64,000 bases of DNA from Stropharia rugosoannulata (lineage: Eukaryota > Basidiomycota > Agaricomycetes > Agaricales > Strophariaceae), in the NCBI GenBank assembly GCA_028532985.1, contig JANCIK010000008.1:248001-312000 (forward strand), written 5' to 3'. The notes under the pieces are model-generated. The model was not told the DNA's origin. It saw only the letters and a list, made by a program, of their open reading frames with translations, and made no database searches. The translations under genes were made by a program, and so were the position numbers. Positions 56,201-64,000 of the stretch are shown one piece after another. How positions within the stretch are numbered: the stretch's first letter is position 1; each line of letters begins with the position of its first letter.

Positions 56201-57059
56201 ATGACCAGTACAAGCAAACCTGCACATTCTCTAGCAGAAATAAATGGGATTCTGGGACACTGCAACAATGTAACGATCTATGGCGGCAACTTTATAATTG
56301 GCAATCAAGTAACTTTGAAAGGCAGGTTCGCTTTTATTGGTCATTAGCTGCGTACTTATGACTCTACAGACACAGACATTTGTGAGCGCTCTCCCCCTCT
56401 TCAAGACAATACTTGCAAGAACTCTATTGGTCGTAATCATCCCGACGGCGGCGTACGTCCCCCATCAAGTCACGTGAATACGCTACTCATATCACTACTA
56501 AATCTCCAGTGTATGAGTTTTGTACAATATGTGCGCTCCAGGGCATCACCGTCGCTCAATAGGGGCAGCAATGGGGCTCGAAAGGACTGTTCCTGTCATC
56601 ATGTATGTATGCACAGCTACACATTCTCAGGCCTGGTGGTCACCCAGGAATATGAAATTAATTTACATTCAGAGCTGCTCAAGCTGCACGAACAAAGATA
56701 ACTGCGCACGCCATTCTATGCCGTGCTCCGGATTGCAATGCAGCCATCTCTCCAAACCCACCACGTTGGATGCGGAGAATATAACAGATTCAGCACAGCA
56801 TCCGGCGCCCTCTGGGCACACCACTGACGTGGGAAGTACTGTTTCCGACACTCACGGGTGTACATCATGCGGAAGATCTCGGCTTCATTGCCGTTCGAGG
56901 AATCGCCCAAAACACCGCAAAGAGTCGTCAAGACACAGGGAAAGAGCCGTACATCCAGCTGTCCCGCCAGTCGCAGGTTTCTACGTGATGCCGTACTCAA
57001 GACAACAGAAAATTCTTCGCAAGCTCAGCCAGACCATTAAAGGCCGAAAGTACCAGTAA
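56201..57059 (+). CDS. Lineage-specific GGNFIIGN family protein, third long copy
   Basis: Starts at the ATG at 56201; exon 1 ends in NNVTIYGGNFIIGNQVTLK. The first intron here begins GC instead of GT, and exon 2 starts after CTACAG (ICERSPPLQDNTCKN). A second intron (GTACGT...ACTAAATCTCCAG) is well formed. The 3' part encodes CTSCGRSRLHCRSRN and the basic tail ending KILRKLSQTIKGRKYQ before the TAA at 57057-57059. It differs from the 8448 and 59421 copies at many positions yet keeps the tail, which suggests selection on the protein. The fragment at 6950-7525 derives from a close relative of this copy. Exon joining in the middle is unresolved. Confidence 0.55.
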
Positions 57060-57649
57060 TCATTTCGTTGTGAGCCATAGATTTCAGTTTTCCAATGTTT
57101 ATCCATCTCACTCGCTTCTGTTTCACAGATTTCTCACTGGGGTCTCGCTGGTTATCCACAAGTAGACGTTGATGTATTTTCAAAGGAAGTGAACAATTGG
57201 CATGGATGTAAATATTTAGTTTGATAGTATTTATACATATACGTCTTAACAAATAATCAGTACGATTCTGTACAAGTGATTTTTGTGGCCAGCCCTATAG
57301 CCCGACCTGCGAATGCTAATCATGGAATGGATACAGTGAATTATGCGCTGTATAGCAAAGGTTAAACGGAGCCAGAACATAATCATATCTGACGTCAGTG
57401 TACACAGCATATACGAGCAATTACGTGCATGTAAGGTTATGCACAGCGCATCAAGTAATTCCATGGTCGACATCGCCGGTGGACAAGTGCCACAGTGAGC
57501 TGCAGAATCAAGAAACATTCCCGGAGTGCAGGATGGATTATACTTACATACGCTACGAAGAGATACTTCTGCAACGAGCCACAGCAGGAGAAGCGCGACG
57601 AGACAGAGAACAGGATATAGGGACAATACCTGCATCAGGGTAGGTAAGC
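57060..57649. other. Intergenic; first 200 bp duplicated
   Basis: 57060-57260 matches the reverse complement of 6950-7140. The rest shows nothing recognisable. Confidence 0.45.
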
Positions 57650-58850
57650 GCTCACCTACGTCGTGAGCAGTAAAACAAGGCATTGTATTCGGGGAATGTG
57701 TACGAACCTAAATGGTTGAGCATAGTTATATGGTATAGCAAGGAAGTGCAAAGGCCTGTTTGTTCGTGCCAGCAACGAGTCACCCACGAAATGGGGCACA
57801 GAAGCCAAACGCATGGAGTGGTGTACACCACAGATCGTGGAGAGACTAAGATTTTAACCACGGTACAGCGCAAGGCGCAGGGAGCACATGCGCACCGCAG
57901 CATAAGAGAACATACCACAAGGGAGATTAGTTGCCCAAAGAGAGCATATAGCGCGGAGCGAGAGTCAAAGAGGTGTGCCTGGCATACAAGGTGGTACGGC
58001 AACAGACAAGGTACTTGGCAGAAGACCCTTATACTCACAATACGAACGACGCGGCGCAGGATAGGCTTTCCCTATATGCGACGGTGCATATATGGACATG
58101 GGGAGCTTCGTGGCGGAGGTCGATGTGGTCCTTAGGTTTCGGCGGCATGACAATATAAAGGGATAAAGCAAGTAGATATGAAGCGACGAGGGGAGAGTCC
58201 GCCCGATTGTAAAAGAGAGGGGACGAGGAGAGGTTAACCTGTAAGATGTCGGAGCAGAAGATTTCACAGAAAGGGGCAGGAGGACCTGGGCAAGTACACA
58301 TCTAGAGTGGCGGGAGGCGAGCCCGCGAGAAGCAGATGTATCACCAAATTGCAGGGCATAGAGTACAAGGAAGCACGAGACAAACAATGCAGAAGACTGC
58401 TTTTATATTCCCAGTATTGCGGGATAGTATATGAAAGTGCATACATGCACCCGGGAGCGTCGCGGGGCAGGTTATTGGGGACTCTGTGTCGTGCCGCGGT
58501 AAGGGAGACAGGGACCAAATAAGCATTGACGAGGGGAGAGCTTGCCCAACTGAGAGGGGGAAGCGAGGTCGGCGTGGGAAGTGAGGACGAGATGCCGGTG
58601 AGTACAGCGCACGCCCGAGTGAGGGAAGAGAAGGGGACGCCATCAGCGGGATAGAGAGATGTAGGGACACAGAGGCGGAGGCAGAGATCAAGCGGCCGGG
58701 ACCTCAGATTAAAGAAAGTATGTACGAGAGTGAAGGGACTGAGTTCATAAGCACAGCGGCGGGGCAGCCGCAAGGGAAACCGTGAAGATACCAGAGAGGT
58801 ATGGATCAATACTAACTGGGGACGTACACGCCTAGCTATCCCAGATTTTC
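57650..58850 (+). repeat. GC-rich degenerate minisatellite, block 4
   Basis: Shares the family words (GGGGAGCTTCGTGGCGGAGG near 58097, GGGAGCGTCGCGGGGCAGG near 58460, and ATAAGCATTGACGAGGGGAG near 58520) at a spacing of about 360 bp. More diverged than blocks 1 and 3. Confidence 0.6.
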
Positions 58851-59060
58851 ATCCACGCCATCACACGGAAGCTCCGGGAGCACCCAGAACATCTTCTACA
58901 GACAATGTAGCGGGAGTTAGGTGCATGCATCCCAAGGCATAACGGATGTGAAGTAGTAACGAGGTAGTGCGTGAGAGGAAGACTGCTACGCGTACGCGAC
59001 CGCACTTTGGGAAGAAACTTACTATCAGCACATGCTGGGCTGAGCGCTGAGCCACGGACG

Positions 59061-59146
59061 TAGACCGGTGACAGTTCCCTCTAGAGGCAAGTAACCCGGA
59101 GGGCCGTCCGGGTTACTTGCCTCTAGAGGGAACTGTCACCGGTCTA
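59061..59146. repeat. Perfect 40-bp inverted repeat with 6-base loop
   Basis: Left arm 59061-59100 starts TAGACCGGTGACAGTTCCCT; loop GGGCCG; right arm 59107-59146 is its exact reverse complement. The arm contains CTAGAGGCAAGT, a word also found once at the start of minisatellite blocks 1 (39495) and 3 (52752). Confidence 0.95.
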
Positions 59147-59420
59147 CTACCGACGTACCCAACTGGAATATCCCGTGGCACCGCGCCCCTCACCTTAGTC
59201 TCCTTTAGTCAGTTAGAGATTGTTCTCGAGGAGATCCTGCACAGCCTTTATTTATTCATGGCCATGGCGTAAGGAGTCCTATGTATATTAAAGTAGTTGC
59301 CCGATCAAATGCCTACCACTATCACGTACCATCCCATGTCATCTCAACCCACCTCACAGACGCCTGAAACTCAAACATAGAATCAAGGATTCATTGTCGC
59401 CTGGTCACATACACACATCA

Positions 59421-60329
59421 ATGAGCAGTACAAGCAAGCAGACGCATTATCCAGCAGAAACGAATGGCATTCTGGGACACTGCAATGATGTAACCATCTA
59501 CGGCGGCAACTTCATAATCGGCAATCGAGTAACTTTGCAAGGTATATTCGCCTTTGTTTTGAACTGTCTATAGTCTTATATGTATGCATGAAACAATCCT
59601 CTAAAGACGTCAGTGAACGCTCTCCCCCACTTGGAGACAACACGTGGACAGACTCTCATGGCTGTACCCACCTTGACCGCGGTGTATGTTCCCTGTTAAA
59701 TAACGTGAATATGCTACTTATACCACCACTAAATATCTAGTGTAACTGTTGCGCACAATATATGCACTCCAGGGCATCACCGTCGGTCAATAGGTGCTGC
59801 GATATGGCTGGGGGGAATAGTTCTTTCCATCAGGCGCGTATGCACAACTATACGCACTCAGCGCGAGTTCTCATTCATAAATCTGACATTCATTTATACG
59901 CAGAGCTGCTCAAACTACACGGCGAATAACAACCAGGGATCCCGTTGTCCTTCGCGTTCCGAATTTGGATGTGGATATGCATCCGAACGAACGGAGGAGG
60001 ATGGGAAAGACCTGCCACATTTACCAGACCACCTCACCACTGATTCTGTGGGACGTATCAGCAATTCTGGCATGTCCAATACAACGCACGTCAAGGGTCT
60101 GGCTGATGATCAAGCATGTATAACATGCGGAAGATCTTTTCTTGCCAGACCTCGGCTTCATTGCCGTTCGAAACATCGACCGAAACATCGTGAAAGGTCT
60201 TCAAGACATACGGAGAGAGTTGTTTATCCAGACATTGCGCCGGTCGTGGGCTTCTACGCGATGCCGCACTCAAGACAGAAGAAGATCCTTCGCATGCTCA
60301 GCCTGACCAGGAAAGGTCGCGAGCGCTGA
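59421..60329 (+). CDS. Lineage-specific GGNFIIGN family protein, copy closest to 8448
   Basis: ATG at 59421; exon 1 ends GGNFIIGNRVTLQ at a GTATAT donor. Exon 2 (DVSERSPPLGDNTWTDSHGC) ends at a GTATGT donor whose intron has an ACTAAAT branch point and TAG acceptor. Without removing it the frame meets a TAG, which shows that the intron is needed here. The 3' exon encodes ACITCGRSFLARPRLHCRSK and the tail ending MLSLTRKGRER before TGA. About 120 bp of 5' flank is shared with the copies at 1-285 and 8448. Function unknown; the basic tail may bind nucleic acid. Confidence 0.6.
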
Positions 60330-60551
60330 TAAAAGAATGTTTATGCATGGTACGTACTTCAAGATCACGCAGTAACATTGTCATGCTGAAATATTACAAT
60401 CAAAGGTGGTCCGAAGGTATCCCATCTTCGTTTGATAAGAATCCTATAAACCTGTTTTCGTAAACCTCAGGGTACACTACGACTCGCATGTTCCACGGAT
60501 GTAGATAATCTGCGTGAATACATAAGCCTGACTCAAGTCTCTCATCTATTG

Positions 60552-62174
60552 TTACCATGCATCATAGCAGCGTGAAACTGCCAGACGAAATTTCGCCGGA
60601 TCAAGCTTCTCTAGAAAGTCGTCCACTTCCAGCCTGTCCAGCATCCTGCACTCGATCCGAGCCCTAAGTCTTTTCCATGGTACCAATTTCTGTGAAGCTG
60701 CGGTCTTGCGCATGACAAAGGCATAAAGAGTGTCGATGTTTATGATTGGGATACATCGAGCATCTAAGTGCTCAATGTTCGGACATAACGCGTCGCCTGT
60801 ATCATCCGCATCCACCAATCTTATCAATAACTTGCTGTATGCCTCTCTATTTGCTGGGCCATCATTTGAGAACCTTGGAAGTCCCTCAAGATACGTCAGC
60901 TGCGGGCAGCACCGAAGGACTTGTATGAACAGATTGAAGGATATTTCAGCGCCAATGCTCAAACTTGTGATGTTCCGAGAGCGCCTGAAGAAATCTGCAA
61001 TACTCGATTGAATTTCTCTCTCTCGCCGTAGATGGAATCGTTTTAGTTGGGGGGCGCTGATGTATTTGGAGACCATCGAAGTACAATCAATGCCAGGTAA
61101 CTCGATGTCCGTAAAGTACTCCAGATATGGCAAGTCTATGCGAAAGTCTTGATCAGAATTGTCGTCATTGATGCCATATATCCAGAGACAAAGATCAAGG
61201 AGAGAAGTACATTGGTGGAGGGCGGTAACAATGTCGAAGATAGAACAATTCGTGATGGAACAATGCAGCTGAACGAGGTTCGACATAGAGTGGCGTAGGA
61301 ATTCCTTGTGAATGTGTAGGTTGTCCAAACAAATGCCGCATATCTCCTTCAAGCTAGGGGAACCAAGAATAGGTACGACATTAATGCCAGAAAATATCTT
61401 GGCACTACGGTCATCGAATTTTAGCTTGCAAAGGGAGGGTAGACTTTTTGTAGTGAGTGACTCTAGCTGGAATACCGTCCTCCTGGGTAGTTCTCCACAG
61501 AATGTAATTTTTATATCCTTCCAACGCTCATGACTTGAGATTACAATATCCGTCATTTCATGATATATTTCCTTTATATTGTCATGTGCTTCTTCCCGAA
61601 ATTGATTGTAATAGATGGATAGTTTCAATGGCAGAGATCCAGATCGGCGAAGCCATTGTTCCATACCGTATTTTACAGAGGTCAAGGTATACACAGACTG
61701 ATCTTCACCTCCGCCATTATCGAGCAATGATGATAAGGATGGGGGGTGAGGCCCAATAACGAACTCGACGTCTGTCCACAAGGTAAGCATATCCAGTGCA
61801 ATTCTCCTCAAGCTGCTAGAGATGCGTGTAAGAAGAATAGGGGCCTTTCCCCTGGAAAGAGTCGGATAATAGGCCGGATCGATGCAATATTCAAAGATAA
61901 GGCCAATAATATCTTGCGGAACACGGCGTATTGGAGCCAAAATGCAGCTGAGCTCAGCTTCACCATTCTCGAGAGCATTCCTGTGTGATTCGAGCTCCTT
62001 TAGCCTCGCTTCCACTTTGGCGATTTCAGCGCGAACCTCGGAAAGCTCTGCTTTAAAGCCAGGCATGATCGCTCTTGCGAAAGCCAGTTCGGAGTCGTTC
62101 GGTGCTCTGTTTGTACTGATCAGATCAGGAGGGAGAGATCGAAGCTTCTCCACGGCCACTGAATGCATTGACAT
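60552..62174 (-). CDS. F-box protein, intact, single exon
   Basis: 540 residues from the ATG at 62174. After a short N-terminus comes a coiled coil (about 35-65, RAEIAKVEARLKELESHR), then an F-box-like segment (about 75-110, IRRVPQDIIGLIFEYCID), then a long repeat-like C-terminal region with leucine-rich spacing that normally selects the substrate. Proteins of this design are very numerous in Agaricomycetes and are taken to be SCF ubiquitin-ligase adaptors that bind Skp1 through the F-box. Substrate unknown. An interrupted relative lies at 38535-39431. Confidence 0.85.
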   Translation of the reverse strand: MSMHSVAVEKLRSLPPDLISTNRAPNDSELAFARAIMPGFKAELSEVRAEIAKVEARLKELESHRNALENGEAELSCILAPIRRVPQDIIGLIFEYCIDPAYYPTLSRGKAPILLTRISSSLRRIALDMLTLWTDVEFVIGPHPPSLSSLLDNGGGEDQSVYTLTSVKYGMEQWLRRSGSLPLKLSIYYNQFREEAHDNIKEIYHEMTDIVISSHERWKDIKITFCGELPRRTVFQLESLTTKSLPSLCKLKFDDRSAKIFSGINVVPILGSPSLKEICGICLDNLHIHKEFLRHSMSNLVQLHCSITNCSIFDIVTALHQCTSLLDLCLWIYGINDDNSDQDFRIDLPYLEYFTDIELPGIDCTSMVSKYISAPQLKRFHLRREREIQSSIADFFRRSRNITSLSIGAEISFNLFIQVLRCCPQLTYLEGLPRFSNDGPANREAYSKLLIRLVDADDTGDALCPNIEHLDARCIPIINIDTLYAFVMRKTAASQKLVPWKRLRARIECRMLDRLEVDDFLEKLDPAKFRLAVSRCYDAW

Positions 62175-63099
62175 CTCCAGTAGCTAATTTTAGTTAAGTG
62201 TGGTATTGAATCGATGATGATATCAGCTTGATGGAGATAGCGAGATCGAGCGACCGAAGTTGAACGGAAGATGTGTGATGTCTGTGAGAACCTATTTGGC
62301 TTGCCGTGGAAGGAGACTAGTAGAATTTATGACGCGAGATAGCCAATACTAGGGTGCAGCAGAGATGTCGCGGTCAGTAGCAGACAGTAGCAGACATGAA
62401 AACAGAGCGGACTATTTGGATCGAATTTGCAGCAGCTGTCTCATGCTTGGCAAGTGCATTCAACCCAAACACGCAAGTACAGCATGCTTCCGTGATGCTA
62501 ACACTTTCGCTTCCTCAAGGCGCAAGAGACTGAATCAAGTATTCAAAACGGTCTTCAATAAACGTTAAATGAAGCCAGAGCCTAAGTACGCAAAGGGGAG
62601 CAAAGACAGTTAGACGCAAGATAGACATTAGATACTCCCCGTCGGGTAACCGGGCCGCCACGGAAGAAGTAAACAAGTCAAGTAATTGGGTTGCTGTGCA
62701 AGAACTAGAAAGCAAGGGACCCGAAAATGATGGATGATGATGGTTCAAAGAACACGTTACCGGATGTGCCCATGCGTCGCTGGGAAGATTGGGTATATAT
62801 GGATACGTACCAAACGTCCCAAAAACGAGACAGCGAGCGGTGACTTGTGTAGGGCACGACGGGTACAGAGCCCGGGGCGGTAGCGAGTTCGTGTTCGGAA
62901 AACATGCTGATGTGTAGGGAACAACCACTGATTGGGTTGCAGACTCAACGAGACAGGAGCGGGGTCTGGTTTCAGTGTATATTACGGATGTGAGTAATTA
63001 CGGACGGGATATATAAGTACACGAAAGAGCTTAAGAGGAGAGATCTACCAACTCCCAGGATAGATGTCCATAATTGATATAACTTATGACCAGCCAGCA
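62175..63099. other. Upstream region of the F-box gene; nothing else recognised
   Basis: Several short frames on both strands (for example 62515-62928 minus) are low in information and Ser/Pro/Leu-rich; I do not support any as genes. Confidence 0.4.
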
Positions 63100-64000
63100 G
63101 GTAGCGCAGTGAGCTACACATCCATCGCATTAAGGGAGGGGGTCACGGAATTCAAAAAGAGCATAGAGTGGACATACGTAACGAGACATGCATATCTGAT
63201 ACAGGCGAGGCGAGGACGCCTGCAGCAGAGCTGGTAGGACCATACGTGGTCAGTGATACGATGCCGCATGCAGGACCATCTACGCACACCTCAGACTAAG
63301 AGCACGGTCGTTGGTGCCGTAGGAAGTACACAATGTCGGCTGTATGGCAAGTACAGTGTTGGCCATAGTCAGCCAACAAAAGAGTGTAGCGGCGACTAGC
63401 AAGCACGAATCGGACTAAGCTGGAGGACGGGCGGAGGACGGGCGCATGGGATCAGAACAGGGAGCAGGCGCTTTCCGACGCAGGAAAATAGTATGTCAGC
63501 CTGAGACTCGCAGGGGAGGCTTTGACGGAAAGGGAGCAAGACGTTCTAGGACAGTATGCTCAAGCGAGGGGCAAGGGTGGAAGCCCAGTAAGATCTACTG
63601 CAGTGCATACATTATATCAACAAATGCGGGGCGACATGCGGGAAAGACATACGCACGTTGGAACAAATGCATATACCAGGAAGGAGGTAAGCCGCGCAAG
63701 AATCAGATGTAGGGGAGAGGGAGAGCAAAAAAAGGGGAACTGCCGGGAAAGTGAACACGGGAACAGCCAAGTCACAGTACTTGACGGAACATAGCTTTTG
63801 CACTTCTAGTGCGCACACCGCGGGGCGGAATAGGCTAACCTGTAGTATGTTGCAATGCATATGTGCACACGGGGAGCGTCGCGGGCAGGTCGATGCTGTC
63901 CTGGGGTAGAAAAGGTGGAGAGTAGATAAGCATCGAGGAGGGGAGGTAGTATGCCAGTCTGAAAGTTAGAGGGAGGGCAAGAACCGGGGGACGCAGACAC
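63100..64000 (+). repeat. GC-rich degenerate minisatellite, block 5, continues past the window
   Basis: Contains GGGGAGCGTCGCGGGCAGG near 63869 and GTAGATAAGCATCGAGGAGG near 63921, the same ordered words as blocks 1-4. Confidence 0.55.

Noticed and set aside
62515..62928. Minus-strand frame of 137 codons
   Set aside because: Low complexity, overlaps two other frames of similar quality and has no conserved features.
1..64000. CRISPR arrays, rRNA or tRNA genes
   Set aside because: No regular spacer arrays and no tRNA- or rRNA-like segments were noticed on reading; a covariance-model search (tRNAscan-SE, Infernal) would be decisive.
1..64000. TET/JBP dioxygenase linked to the KDZ genes
   Set aside because: No HxD...H dioxygenase signature found in any translated frame near the KDZ loci.

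Overview
The window is nuclear DNA of a filamentous basidiomycete, almost certainly an Agaricomycete. The genes are cut by many short introns (about 49-110 bp, GTRNGT donors, CTRAY-like branch points). The proteins I recognise include KDZ-type (Kyakuja-Dileera-Zisupton) transposase relatives with cysteine clusters, a Tad-like LINE, a Ty1/Copia fragment, a fungal F-box protein and a trichodiene-synthase-fold sesquiterpene synthase. There is no sign of a bacterial or organellar origin. All exon models come from reading splice sites and frames by eye, without transcripts.

Layout. 1-9.4 kb: three members of a five-copy ORFan family whose first exon ends in the motif GGNFIIGN (one cut by the left edge, one a fragment), a CACTA-like MITE, an uncharacterised cysteine-cluster gene, and convergent to it a CxC5/CxC6 KDZ-associated gene. 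9.4-12.7 kb: mostly degenerate repeats. 12.7-25.2 kb: gene-rich ORFan island with a 315-aa gene, a convergent 15-exon gene (970 aa) whose middle is a tandem array of phase-2-symmetric exons, two genes carrying paired RNase-H1-hybrid-binding/viroplasmin-like modules, a 464-aa gene and a 415-aa zinc-binding/coiled-coil gene. 25.5-28.8 kb: a complete KDZ-type transposase gene, divergent from the zinc gene over a 303-bp shared promoter region. 29.7-31.1 kb: a satellite with a period of about 316 bp. 31.5-37.9 kb: a full-length, apparently intact Tad-like LINE with a perfect 15-bp target-site duplication.

38-64 kb is a repeat-dominated, duplicated region. A GC-rich degenerate minisatellite family (period about 360-525 bp) occurs in five blocks and both orientations. 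An intact sesquiterpene synthase (42.5-43.7 kb) has a truncated second copy (54.8-55.3 kb) bordered by a Copia remnant. Two 1.58-kb inverted-repeat arms (45.9-47.4 and 49.0-50.6 kb) each carry the same small ORFan gene, intact in the right arm and frameshifted in the left. Two terminal-inverted-repeat elements sit head to tail just outside the right arm. A perfect 40-bp hairpin lies at 59.1 kb. Two more ORFan family copies and an intact F-box gene (with an interrupted pseudogene at 38.5-39.4 kb) complete the region.

The genes do not form a pathway. The common theme is mobile-element biology and the rapid turnover of lineage-specific gene families around it. Most interesting to me are the symmetric-exon array gene, the paired HBD genes that lack a nuclease, and the inverted-repeat ORFan.
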